This document shows positions 17,460 to 26,346 of a DNA stretch of 64,000 nt, piece after piece. Under the pieces are notes generated by a model, which saw only the letters and a list, made by a program, of their open reading frames with translations, had not been told where the DNA came from and did no database searches. The stretch is from NCBI GenBank assembly GCA_002898375.1, contig BEIN01000002.1, positions 128,347 through 192,346 of the forward strand, read 5' to 3'. The stretch is from a bacterium HR37 (GTDB taxonomy: Bacteria > Desulfobacterota_D > UBA1144 > Nemesobacterales > CSP1-2). Positions within the stretch are counted from its first letter, which is position 1. Every line of letters starts with the position of its first letter. The translations under genes were made by a program, and so were the position numbers.

Positions 17460-18281
17460 ATGAAGGTCCCTATCGGTATCCTAACTTTTCTTCTTTTCCT
17501 AACGAATGTGACATTAAGGTGTTTCTCCCATGAATTGGAAAAAGATAGAGTCTTTAAGGACAGTGGTTTTTCTGCTACCGCTTCTGACCTCTTTCTTCTT
17601 GGAACTGTTATAGCACAGCGGGGTTCAAGGGCTATTTTAAAGAACATAGCCACGGGGGAGATAAAGAGTTACGGTGAGGGAGAGCGGGTAGATCTTCTCT
17701 ATCCAGATGAGGTTAGGATTGTAAAGGTTTTAGATTGTCTGGTACTTATTGAGCTTGGAGATACGTATAGAATCCTTGACTGTAAGGATACCTCCGTTTC
17801 AGTTAAAAGGGATGGATTACCCACCCCGCTTTCAAGGTATAAACTGGTTGATTTAGATAATGACTCAGAGGGAAATGAGGCTGGTAACCATTATGAGGAG
17901 TCCATACTTAGAGCGGGTAAAAGATACGGAGTAGATCCAGACCTTATTAAGGCTATTATAAAGGTGGAGTCCAATTTCAATCCGGAAGCTGTCTCAGCCA
18001 AAAGTGCTATTGGGATGATGCAACTTATGCCAGAGACTGCAAGGGAGTATGGGGTAAGCAACCCTTTTGACCCGGAAGAGAACATAGAAGGAGGTGTTAG
18101 GTTCTTAAGGGATCTTATAGGGTATTTCAATGGGGATTTAATGCTGGTTTTAGCAGCCTATAACGCAGGTAAAGGGGCTGTTATAAAATACGGTTTTGAT
18201 GTTCCACCTTATAGGGAAACTGTAGAATACGTTAGAAAAGTACTTTACCATTATGCTCGTATCAGAGATGAAGGGAAATAA
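17460..18281 (+). CDS. Secreted lytic transglycosylase (SLT family)
   Basis: Cleaves peptidoglycan glycan strands in the periplasm. A signal peptide covers about residues 1-24. A region of about 120 residues of unknown type follows, then an SLT domain (about 150-270) with catalytic Glu170 in IKVESNFNP, then GMMQLMPETA and AAYNAGKGAV. A -10-like TATACT (17445-17450) ends 9 nt before the ATG, with TTGATT 19 nt upstream of it and no Shine-Dalgarno sequence, so it may be translated from a near-leaderless message. Confidence 0.88.
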   Translation: MKVPIGILTFLLFLTNVTLRCFSHELEKDRVFKDSGFSATASDLFLLGTVIAQRGSRAILKNIATGEIKSYGEGERVDLLYPDEVRIVKVLDCLVLIELGDTYRILDCKDTSVSVKRDGLPTPLSRYKLVDLDNDSEGNEAGNHYEESILRAGKRYGVDPDLIKAIIKVESNFNPEAVSAKSAIGMMQLMPETAREYGVSNPFDPEENIEGGVRFLRDLIGYFNGDLMLVLAAYNAGKGAVIKYGFDVPPYRETVEYVRKVLYHYARIRDEGK

Positions 18282-18314
18282 ACCAGGTGATATCTGTAGC
18301 CTGTAGGAGAGGAG

Positions 18315-19439
18315 ATGAGTGGGTTAAGGAGATTCAATGAGTTAAGACCCCCTGAAAGGATTCTTATGGGCCCTGGCCCTAGCAATATTAACTACAGGGT
18401 TTATAAGGCTATGTCTACTCCTATTTTAGGCCATCTGGATCCGGATTTTATGTCTGTAATGGATGAGATCTGTGAGATGTTAAGGCTGGTGTTTAAAACC
18501 AGAAATAGGCTTACTATTCCAATATCGGGCACTGGAAGTTCGGGAATGGAGACTGCCTTTGTAAACCTAATAGAACCTGAAGATAAGGTAATTATAGGGG
18601 TAAATGGTTTGTTTGGTGAGAGGATGGTAGATGTTGCTTTAAGGTGTGGTGCAAGGGTTTTTAGGATCGATGAGGAGTGGGGAAAGATAATAGATCCGGG
18701 GCGTGTGGTGGATACGTTGGTAAAACACCCCGATACCAAGATCTTTGCAATTGTTCATGCGGAAACATCTACAGGAGCCAAACAACCTCTGGAGGAGATA
18801 GGGGCTTTCTTAAGGGATAAAGACACCCTCTTTGTTGTTGATGCTGTAACCTCACTTGGGGGATGTGAACTTAAGGTCGATGAGTGGGGGATAGATGTAT
18901 GTTATAGTGGAACGCAAAAGTGCCTGAGTGTGCCACCTGGGCTTTCACCCATTACTTTGAGTGAAAAGGCTCTTTATATCCTGCACTCAAAAAGAAGTAG
19001 GGTACAGAGTTGGTATCTTGATCTAACGTTGATTGAGAGGTATTGGGGAGAGGAGCGTTTCTATCATCATACGGCTCCAGTTTCCATGCTTTTTGCCTTG
19101 CATGAGGGTCTTCGTATTGTTCTTGAAGAGGGAATGGAGAGAAGAATAGAGCGCCATCAAACTGTAGGGGACTACCTAAAAACTAGATTGCAGGAACTTG
19201 GTTGGGAACTTTTTGCTCAGGAAGGCTATAGGCTACCAATGCTTACCTCCGTGGTTCTTCCAAATGGAGTGGACGATGCTAAATTAAGGACAAGGCTATT
19301 GCGTGACTATGGTATCGAAATAGGTGGAGGACTTGGAAAAACAAAGGGCAGGATATGGAGAATAGGGCTTATGGGGGAGACATGTAAACGCCAAAACGTT
19401 GAGCTGTTTCTTCTGGCTTTAAAGGAATTAATCGGGTAG
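18315..19439 (+). CDS. Class V aminotransferase (alanine/serine-glyoxylate type)
   Basis: PLP enzyme, 374 aa. GPGPSNIN near the N-terminus, GSSGMETAF, and the PLP lysine in SGTQKCLSVPPGLS are characteristic of the alanine-glyoxylate / serine-glyoxylate / serine-pyruvate group. If it acts on serine it would yield hydroxypyruvate, a glycerate precursor, which could feed the glycosylglycerate pathway elsewhere in the window; that link is inference. A (S)-ureidoglycine aminotransferase is an alternative. Confidence 0.85.
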   Translation: MSGLRRFNELRPPERILMGPGPSNINYRVYKAMSTPILGHLDPDFMSVMDEICEMLRLVFKTRNRLTIPISGTGSSGMETAFVNLIEPEDKVIIGVNGLFGERMVDVALRCGARVFRIDEEWGKIIDPGRVVDTLVKHPDTKIFAIVHAETSTGAKQPLEEIGAFLRDKDTLFVVDAVTSLGGCELKVDEWGIDVCYSGTQKCLSVPPGLSPITLSEKALYILHSKRSRVQSWYLDLTLIERYWGEERFYHHTAPVSMLFALHEGLRIVLEEGMERRIERHQTVGDYLKTRLQELGWELFAQEGYRLPMLTSVVLPNGVDDAKLRTRLLRDYGIEIGGGLGKTKGRIWRIGLMGETCKRQNVELFLLALKELIG

Positions 19440-19584
19440 CTTTACCCCTTTTTAAGTGGTTACCTCTCTTAAGGCTAGGCAGCTTGGTGTGGATAAGAAA
19501 AAAAGAAAGTTGGCTTGTGTTAACCCTATCTGTGGAAATTGATTTCGGTATATGAGATAATATCAAAGGGGAAGGGGTAAGAGG

Positions 19585-20649
19585 ATGGGAAAAATATTTT
19601 TTGGGTTTATCTTTCTTTTTGCACTCCTAACCTATCCAGCACAGGCCAGGGGATTTCAAAGAGCGGGTTTTGGTAAGGGTTTTGGCAGCAGGGTAAGTGG
19701 AACTAAGCTACGTTTACCCTCTAACTTTGTTTCCTCCGGTGGTAGGGTTAAAGTTGATAGCGGACTGAGTGGTAGCAGAAATAGCGTTAGGGGTATATAT
19801 ATAAGAAGAGAGCAATTTCCAACACGTAATAGAGGTAATTTTGGTTTCCATGCCATGCCAGGTGGTGTTTTAAGAGGTAAAGGCGCTTTATCTTTTCCTA
19901 ATACGGTTACCTTTCATCAGGTAAGAAAGAGGGCTAACTACGGTATTGAGGGTAGGATGAAGCTTAGCCGTGGTTTGGGTAGAGACTTTAATTCAGAAAG
20001 GGGTTCTATAACCTCAAGGAAGCATTCTGAAATCAAAACAGTTGGTATTTTAAAGGAAGGAATCTATCGTGGCCATACTAAAGAGCACTCTTCACCTTTT
20101 ATCAAAAAAAGGATTTTTCACTGGGTTGATAAAAGGGATGTTTTGCACTTTAGTAATAACCCCGCTTCAGTGTATGACACTTCGGGAGATAAAAAGATAT
20201 CGGGAGGTTATGGGAAGAAGGCGGATTCGGAACTTAACAAGGGGGCTTCAAGAGTCTTTATCAATGTGGCTGATAGAGCAAAGGAACATCCAGGAATGAC
20301 AAGAAGAGTAAGTTCTTTGGATTTTAGCAAACCGATTAGCCAAACTAGTGGTGTTAAGGTTAGCGAAGTGGCTGTGTTTGATTTTTCTTTTTTCCTTTTT
20401 AATCCGTTTTTCCTAAATAATTTTTCTCTGTGTTTTCAGGGATTTGTTTTTTGCCCTGTTGCTGTGTCTCCGTTGTTTGCTTTTAGACCCCTTATTCCAT
20501 CTCCTTTTTTTGCTTTTCGTCCCCTTATTCCTTTTCCTGTTTTTAGTCAGTTTTTTGTTTTAAGGCCTCTTTTCCTGTCTTTTGTTTTTAATCCACTACC
20601 CTTTGATCCGGTTTTCATAGTCTTTCTGTCTCCTTTTGTTATCTGGTAA
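19585..20649 (+). CDS. Secreted basic protein with DUF4124-like motif and Phe/Pro-rich repeat tail
   Basis: I do not recognise a full-length family. A signal peptide (about 1-21) ends in AQA. Residues 22-170 are rich in Gly, Ser and Arg and look disordered. Near 172-192, [15 protein letters not shown] matches the start of the DUF4124 pattern. The last 90 residues are very hydrophobic, dominated by Phe and Pro, with repeated FAFRPLIP-type units. The reading frame is intact, with a GAGG before the ATG, so it is a real gene of unknown role, probably in the envelope. It converges with the SDH-type protease gene. Confidence 0.7.
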
Positions 20650-20685
20650 GGCCGGTTGCTTAGCACATCTTATCTTAGGTGCATT

Positions 20686-21513
20686 TTAGCTTCTACTCTC
20701 TTTGCTTCTTGGAACAGGAATATACTCAACGGAGGGTTGCCTTCTTACCGGCTGTGGATAAAGGCTCATCAGCTCCATAAACTCTTCTGGCATATCTGAA
20801 TTAACGTGTAGACCCAGCTCCTTTGCCTTCTCAAACGTTATTGGGTAATCGTGAGTCCATATGCCCTGAGAGAGGGTCTTTGCAAGCTCATCCACCTTGT
20901 TCTCAGGGTATCTATCCTGTAGCAATTCTTTAAGGCTCTCATAGAGTTGCTCCATGGCCTTTTTGGCTATATCAGCAAGAACCAGTGTTTTATCTTCCAC
21001 CTTATCAACTGGTTTTTTGTTTACCACACTTATAATGGATGCTGCCGGGTATTCTCCTAGTTGAGGGTCAACCGGTCCAAGTACGGCATGTGGACTCATA
21101 ACTATTTCATCTGCAGCAAGTGCAATTAGTGTGCCTCCGGACATGGCATAGTGGGGAACAAAAACTGTTACCTTTCCCCTGTGTTTCCTTACAGCACGTG
21201 CTATTTGCAGGGATGCAAGAACAAGACCACCAGGGGTATGCAGTACAAGGTCTATTGGTATTTCTGGGTCTGTCATGTTGATAGCACGTATTACCTCTTC
21301 TGAGTCGTTTATATCTATGTATCGAAATATGGGAAATCCAAGGATTCCCATAGTTTCTTGTCTGTGAACCAGAAGTATAACCCGTGACTTCCTTTTACGC
21401 TCTATTCTTGAGATTAGCCTCTGTCTGGTTATATCTAGCAGCCTTTTTTGAACTATAGGTTGAAGAGAAACTATTATGAAAAATAACCAGAAGATATCAA
21501 ATATACTTGGCAT
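20686..21513 (-). CDS. Membrane-anchored ClpP-class serine protease (SDH proteinase family)
   Basis: 275 aa. One N-terminal membrane helix (about 3-20) is followed by a crotonase/ClpP-fold domain. LHTPGGLV forms the oxyanion-side loop and YAMSGGTLIALAADE carries the catalytic Ser; the segment GPVDPQLGEYPA is typical of the serine dehydrogenase proteinase (SDH_sah) family. It is likely a membrane-associated housekeeping or quality-control protease. Substrates are unknown. Confidence 0.85.
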   Translation of the reverse strand: MPSIFDIFWLFFIIVSLQPIVQKRLLDITRQRLISRIERKRKSRVILLVHRQETMGILGFPIFRYIDINDSEEVIRAINMTDPEIPIDLVLHTPGGLVLASLQIARAVRKHRGKVTVFVPHYAMSGGTLIALAADEIVMSPHAVLGPVDPQLGEYPAASIISVVNKKPVDKVEDKTLVLADIAKKAMEQLYESLKELLQDRYPENKVDELAKTLSQGIWTHDYPITFEKAKELGLHVNSDMPEEFMELMSLYPQPVRRQPSVEYIPVPRSKESRS

Positions 21514-21614
21514 TTTTGTTACCCTTTTTGTTAAGTTTGGTTAGAGCTGTTTGCATGTTTTTGGGTAGTAAATAAAATACAGCGGATTCCTGTAAAAAAC
21601 AACACTTAAGGATT

Positions 21615-21644
21615 TTGCATGCTTTTGGAGATTTTGATTATATT
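21615..21644 (+). promoter_or_regulatory. tonB-like gene promoter
   Basis: TTGCAT (21615-21620), an 18-nt spacer and TATATT (21639-21644), ending 9 nt before the ATG at 21654. The TTG here could be misread as an upstream start codon. Confidence 0.45.
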
Positions 21645-21653
21645 TATCTGGAA

Positions 21654-22385
21654 ATGATATCTTTTTCCTTAAGGAAATCCTTAATCGTATCGTTTGGGTT
21701 GCATGTTATACTTATCCTGGTGCTTGCTTTTATCTTTAAAACAGATAAATCCCACAGGGCTGGTTCAATCATAAGGTTTGGAGTATTTGAGGTGGTAGGT
21801 AAATACGGAGAACCTAAAGATAAGGATAACCCCTTGTTATCTGTGAAGAGTGCAGTTAAAGATGTAGGGCCTAAAAGGAGGAACTTGAAGCAGGACGCTA
21901 ACCTCCATGAGGAGGTCAGGAGGGAAGAAAAGAAGGAAAGAACAACCGGAGAAAAAGACACAGTGGAAGGGGTTAAAATTTCTACCGCAGGAAATGGTAA
22001 GGAAATCTCCGGCAAAAGGGGTGGATCTGTTTCGAAAGACAGTACAGGAACCAGGCAGGGTGAGCCATCCAACAGTTTGGGAATAGCTTCTTTAAGCAAT
22101 TATGAGCTTGCTTACCCTGACTATAAGGTAAACCCAAAACCACACTATCCATATGTAGCAAGAAGGAGGGGTTATGAGGGCATTGTAGTTCTTAAGGTGC
22201 TGGTTATGGAGGATGGAAGGGTTGGGGAAATTAGAATTGAGGAATCTTCGGGTTTTGAGATACTTGATGAGGCTGCGATTAAGAGTGTAAGAAAATGGGT
22301 TTTTTCCCCCGCAAAAAGAAATGGGATACCGGTTTCAAGTTGGGTAAAGATCCCTATAAGGTTTGAGTTGAATGAAGCCGGGTAG
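21654..22385 (+). CDS. TonB-family energy transducer
   Basis: Periplasm-spanning protein linking inner-membrane proton force to outer-membrane transporters. One N-terminal membrane helix (about 8-26), a charged low-complexity linker, and a C-terminal TonB domain with PHYPYVARRRGYEGIVVLKV and FEILDEAAIKSVRKWVFSPA. I start it at the ATG 21654 (243 aa) rather than an upstream TTG, which lies in the -35 box. No exbB/exbD or receptor gene is near. Confidence 0.88.
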   Translation: MISFSLRKSLIVSFGLHVILILVLAFIFKTDKSHRAGSIIRFGVFEVVGKYGEPKDKDNPLLSVKSAVKDVGPKRRNLKQDANLHEEVRREEKKERTTGEKDTVEGVKISTAGNGKEISGKRGGSVSKDSTGTRQGEPSNSLGIASLSNYELAYPDYKVNPKPHYPYVARRRGYEGIVVLKVLVMEDGRVGEIRIEESSGFEILDEAAIKSVRKWVFSPAKRNGIPVSSWVKIPIRFELNEAG

Positions 22386-22402
22386 TTTCTCCGGGGACAA
22401 TT

Positions 22403-24649
22403 ATGCTTTTAAGTAGGCTTTTACTTTCAAAGAAGGTACTTTTTGTTTTCTTAATTGTTGTTATCTTTTCTTTGTTTCTTACGAGGTTTTCCCTTATAGG
22501 GGTACTAGGTTTTGAGTTTTCTGCAGTTGTTTCAGTGGTACTCTCTTTTGCTTCAGCTCTTATATCTTCTGATTTTGTAAACCTTGATCTCGAGAAGAGA
22601 TTTGTAACGAGAAGAAGGTTTTCAGACCTTATTGCTTTTATCTTCTTTGTGAATCTTTTTATGGCTTTCTTCCCTTTCCTTATAGGTTTTCTGAGTTCTT
22701 TAATAAGTAAAGATTGTTACATAAAGGAAGGGGTGCTATTTTACCTGCTTATACCGGTTGTTACCGTTTTTTTCTCCACATCTATCGGGCTGGTTGCGGG
22801 TGCTTTTTTCCCTAAAAGAGGTTTCCTAATAAGTACGGTTGTAATAACCGCACTTATACTCGCTTCCCTCTGGCGTCTCTACAGTGGTCCATCCTTTTTT
22901 TCCTACAATCCGATATTTGGTTTTTTCCCGGGACCCATTTATGATGAGGCAATCCCGATAACCCATACGCTTGTTGTGTACAGGATAACTGTGCTCTTAT
23001 GGGGTGTGTTGTTGTTAAGTGTGTTAAGGGTGGTGCGGGGTTTTAGGTATGGTATGCTCAGTTTTTTTGATATAATCGCACTTGTTGTTCTTGCCTTTGG
23101 TCTTTATATATCACACTTAAAGAAAGAGGAGCTTGGAATAGCATATACCAGAAGCTATATAACGGGAAACGTACTTACCGGATCGATTGAGACGAAACAC
23201 TTTATTATTTACTACGCTCCTGGTACCAGTGATGCCAAGCGCATAGAGCTTATAGCAGATGATCACGAGTGGAGATATCATCAACTACAGGAGTTTTTAG
23301 GTGTTGGTTTTAAGGGAAAGATACGCTCCTATATATACCCGAGTGTGGAGATAAGGAAAAAAATGGTTGGAGCAGCAAACACAACCGTTTCAAACCCCAT
23401 ACACAAGGAGATTCACCTGGTCTACAGTTCCTTTCCTCATCCTCTGCTTAAGCACGAGCTGGCACACGTTATGGCTTCTGAGTTTGGGATTAAAGGTCTT
23501 GGAATAAGTCCCAAGGTGGGCCTTATTGAGGGGCTGGCTGTAGCAGCTGACTGGAGTAGCGATTTATTTACACCACACCAGTGGTCTAAGGTGTTAATAC
23601 AGGGAGAAGATGAGGCTTCTATAAGGAGAATGTTAGGAGTTGGTTTTTGGTATGCTCCACCCAGAAAAAGCTATACCCTTATGGGCTCTTTTTGCAGGTA
23701 CCTAATTGATACATATGGTATTGAGAGGTTTAAGGAACTCTATAGAACTGGAAGATTCAATGTTTATGAAAAAACTCTAGAGGAGTTAATATCGGAGTGG
23801 AGGAGGTTTTTAGAACATATAGAGGTTCCTTCAGAAATTTGGCCTCTTGCGGAGTATAAGTTCGGTGGGTTAAGTCTGTTTCAAAGGGATAGGTGCCCAA
23901 GGAAGGTTTCATCTTTAAAGGAAGAGGGCATCAAGGCTTTTAAAGACGGTGATCTCTACAGGGCAAAGGTAGCGTTTCAAAATGTTTTAAGTCTAGAAGA
24001 AGGTGATCCTGAAACTGTTATAAACCTTGCCTATGTCTACTACTTCTCTGGTGATTATATGGAGGTTGTAAGGTTTGTTAAGAGGAGGGCTGGTTCTCTT
24101 AAAGAGGTGGAGAGAAACATACTTGAGAACATAAGGGGTAACGCACTCTGGCAGATGGGAAGAGGTAAGGAAGCAAGAGTGGTTTTTGAGTATCTTCTTC
24201 AGAGAACCATACCGCCAGAGATAAAAAGGGAGATAGAGATCAAGCTCTCAGCTATGTCTTTGGGAGGAGATATAGAGGATAGGATACGGCAATACTTTGG
24301 TAGCCGGGAAAAAATCATTCAGTTTGCTTCTCTTGAGGAGGTTATAAGGTACTTTCCCGATTATGCTCCTGCCTACCATTTACTCGGAAAGATGTTTTTC
24401 AATGAGGGGTACTACAAAAGGGCTTCCCTTGCTCTTTTAGATTCTGAATCTATAGGGCTTCCTTCAAAGGATCTGGAGATGGAAAACCTCCGAATCCTTG
24501 GGGTTTCTCTCTTTGCAGTTGGTGATTATAACGGGGCAATTAAGAGGTTTGAACAGATTCTTGATATGGGCACTGAGTCTTCCTTAAAGGATTATGCACT
24601 TGATTTTATAGAAAGGTGTATTTGGGTAAGGGATAGAGAGTTGAAGTAA
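22403..24649 (+). CDS. Polytopic membrane gluzincin peptidase with TPR repeats
   Basis: 748 aa with an unusual layout. Residues 1 to about 245 hold roughly seven membrane helices resembling an ABC-2-type permease. A peptidase domain follows, with the zinc motif HELAH at 351-355 and a likely third ligand Glu376 in IEGLAVAAD (gluzincin, Peptidase_MA-like). The remaining 250 residues contain TPR-like helices (for example GDLYRAKVAFQNVLSLEEGD). It is probably membrane-bound with the peptidase facing the periplasm; this topology is inferred. It lies 18 nt after the tonB-like gene. Confidence 0.7.
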   Translation: MLLSRLLLSKKVLFVFLIVVIFSLFLTRFSLIGVLGFEFSAVVSVVLSFASALISSDFVNLDLEKRFVTRRRFSDLIAFIFFVNLFMAFFPFLIGFLSSLISKDCYIKEGVLFYLLIPVVTVFFSTSIGLVAGAFFPKRGFLISTVVITALILASLWRLYSGPSFFSYNPIFGFFPGPIYDEAIPITHTLVVYRITVLLWGVLLLSVLRVVRGFRYGMLSFFDIIALVVLAFGLYISHLKKEELGIAYTRSYITGNVLTGSIETKHFIIYYAPGTSDAKRIELIADDHEWRYHQLQEFLGVGFKGKIRSYIYPSVEIRKKMVGAANTTVSNPIHKEIHLVYSSFPHPLLKHELAHVMASEFGIKGLGISPKVGLIEGLAVAADWSSDLFTPHQWSKVLIQGEDEASIRRMLGVGFWYAPPRKSYTLMGSFCRYLIDTYGIERFKELYRTGRFNVYEKTLEELISEWRRFLEHIEVPSEIWPLAEYKFGGLSLFQRDRCPRKVSSLKEEGIKAFKDGDLYRAKVAFQNVLSLEEGDPETVINLAYVYYFSGDYMEVVRFVKRRAGSLKEVERNILENIRGNALWQMGRGKEARVVFEYLLQRTIPPEIKREIEIKLSAMSLGGDIEDRIRQYFGSREKIIQFASLEEVIRYFPDYAPAYHLLGKMFFNEGYYKRASLALLDSESIGLPSKDLEMENLRILGVSLFAVGDYNGAIKRFEQILDMGTESSLKDYALDFIERCIWVRDRELK

Positions 24650-24668
24650 TAAGCTCATTCGATATAAT
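24641..24668 (+). promoter_or_regulatory. lspA promoter
   Basis: TTGAAG (24641-24646), a 16-nt spacer and TATAAT (24663-24668). The -35 box lies at the end of the preceding gene, and the -10 box ends 9 nt before the lspA ATG. Confidence 0.6.
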
Positions 24669-24677
24669 CATAGGAAG

Positions 24678-25163
24678 ATGAAAAAGTATAAGATAGCGTT
24701 TTGGGTTTCTTTTGTTGTTGTGATTGCGGATCAGCTATCAAAGTGGTTTGTTAGGTCAAGTCTTGAGCTTTTTGAAAGGGTTTCTGTATTACCTTTCCTT
24801 GATATAACCCATTTAAGGAATAGAGGAGCAGCTTTTGGGATACTTAATGAGCTTCCCGAAAATATAAGGTTGCCTTTCTTTGCTATCGTTTTTGTTCTGG
24901 CTATTGTGGTTATTCTGCTCTTTTTGAGAAAGGCTTATGAGAGAGATACCCTGCTTGTTTTTTCCTTATCTCTGATTCTAGGAGGAGCCGTTGGCAATTC
25001 TATTGATAGGTTTAGGCTGGGATACGTAACCGATTTTATAGACTTTCACTGGTTTGGACATCCTGACTACCACTGGCCTCCCTTTAACATCGCAGATTCC
25101 GCAATAACAGTTGGTGTAGTGCTTATTCTTTTCGATGCTTTCTTCACAAGAAGGGGTGGATAG
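24678..25163 (+). CDS. lspA: Lipoprotein signal peptidase II
   Basis: Inner-membrane aspartyl protease that cleaves prolipoproteins. 161 aa with four membrane helices. The conserved segments DQLSKWFV, NRGAAFGIL, GGAVGNSIDRFR (first catalytic Asp) and FNIADSAI (second catalytic Asp) are all present. The next gene, ribE, starts 2 nt after its stop. Confidence 0.95.
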   Translation: MKKYKIAFWVSFVVVIADQLSKWFVRSSLELFERVSVLPFLDITHLRNRGAAFGILNELPENIRLPFFAIVFVLAIVVILLFLRKAYERDTLLVFSLSLILGGAVGNSIDRFRLGYVTDFIDFHWFGHPDYHWPPFNIADSAITVGVVLILFDAFFTRRGG

Positions 25164-25165
25164 GG

Positions 25166-25801
25166 ATGTTTACAGGGATAGTTGAGGATGTTGGAGAAAT
25201 TAAGAATATAGTATCTAAAGAAAAAGAGGTTCTCTTTACTATAAAGACCGGAAGCATAGATGTTAAAGAGGTTAGTTTGGGAGAAAGTATAGCCGTAAAT
25301 GGGACCTGTCTTACGGTAATTGCTAAGGGAGATGATAGTTTTACGGTGGAAGCCTCTTATGAGACGCTTAGAAGAACAAACCTCTCCTCTCTTGGGGTTG
25401 GTAGCAAGGTGAATCTTGAGCGCTCCCTTAAGGTGGGTGGCAGACTTGGAGGGCATATAGTAAGTGGTCATATTGATGGGGTAGGAAGGGTTGAATCCCT
25501 AAAAAGGGAAGGAGAGTCCTTAGAGGTCTGGTTTGAGGTACCAAAGGAGCTTTCCAAGTACATAGTTGAAAAGGGTTCCATAGCTGTGGATGGCGTGAGT
25601 CTAACCATTAATCAGGTAAAAGGCAGTAGATTCTCCGTGGTTATTATACCTTACACCCAGAGGGCTACGACTTTTTCGGGTTTAAAACCAGGGGATCTGG
25701 TAAATATTGAGTGCGATATACTGGCAAAATACGTTGAGAAACTTATAGGAGAGGGAAAAGACAGGAAAGAAAGCTTAGAAGAACTCATTAAGAAGTTTTA
25801 A
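25166..25801 (+). CDS. ribE: Riboflavin synthase alpha chain
   Basis: Forms riboflavin from two 6,7-dimethyl-8-ribityllumazine molecules. Two lumazine-binding repeats are visible: MFTGIVEDVGEI with NGTCLTV, and GGHIVSGHIDGVG with DGVSLTIN. At 211 aa it is normal. No FMN riboswitch could fit before it and no other rib genes are nearby. Confidence 0.95.
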   Translation: MFTGIVEDVGEIKNIVSKEKEVLFTIKTGSIDVKEVSLGESIAVNGTCLTVIAKGDDSFTVEASYETLRRTNLSSLGVGSKVNLERSLKVGGRLGGHIVSGHIDGVGRVESLKREGESLEVWFEVPKELSKYIVEKGSIAVDGVSLTINQVKGSRFSVVIIPYTQRATTFSGLKPGDLVNIECDILAKYVEKLIGEGKDRKESLEELIKKF

Positions 25802-25812
25802 GAACCCAGTTT

Positions 25813-26340
25813 ATGTGGCTATCTAGAAAGCCCGGGGCTATTTTCCTTATAGGTTTTATGGGAGCCGGTAAGACAACGGTTGGTAGGATACTTGCAAGGG
25901 AAATTGGAGCTGGGTTTGTTGATCTGGATGAGGTTATTGAAAGAGAGTGTGGGGTAAGTATATCTGAGATATTTGCAAGATTTGGAGAGGACTACTTTAG
26001 GGATTTGGAAACAAGGTCTTTAGGTTCTGTGGATACGGATAAGGTTATGGTGATTGCAACGGGTGGTGGTGTGGTTTTAAGGGAAGAAAACTGGAGCATT
26101 ATGAGGCAAAGAGGTGTTACAGTTTATCTTAGAGCATCTCCTGAGGTTCTTTATATGCGTGTTAGGAATAGCAGTTTTCGCCCTCTTCTTAATGTCAAAA
26201 ACCCAAAAGAGAGGCTATTTGAGCTTCTCTCTCAGAGAGCCAGCCTGTATGAGAGGGCAGATTTAATAATCGATACCGATAGCATCTCCCCATACGATGT
26301 GGCAGAGGAGATTATACGGAGGCTTTCTTTAAGGGGGTAG
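25813..26340 (+). CDS. aroK: Shikimate kinase
   Basis: Phosphorylates shikimate in the chorismate pathway. The P-loop GFMGAGKTTVGR is near residues 14-25, followed by FVDLDEVIE, FRDLE and the substrate-binding GGGVVL. RPLL in the lid is present. 175 aa, last gene of the tonB-lspA-ribE rightward group, 6 nt from the convergent treT stop. Confidence 0.94.
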   Translation: MWLSRKPGAIFLIGFMGAGKTTVGRILAREIGAGFVDLDEVIERECGVSISEIFARFGEDYFRDLETRSLGSVDTDKVMVIATGGGVVLREENWSIMRQRGVTVYLRASPEVLYMRVRNSSFRPLLNVKNPKERLFELLSQRASLYERADLIIDTDSISPYDVAEEIIRRLSLRG

Positions 26341-26346
26341 AAGCCT

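Noticed and set aside
21615-21653. Upstream TTG start for the tonB-like gene
   Set aside because: The TTG is part of a -35 box and the extra residues do not look like a TonB N-terminus.
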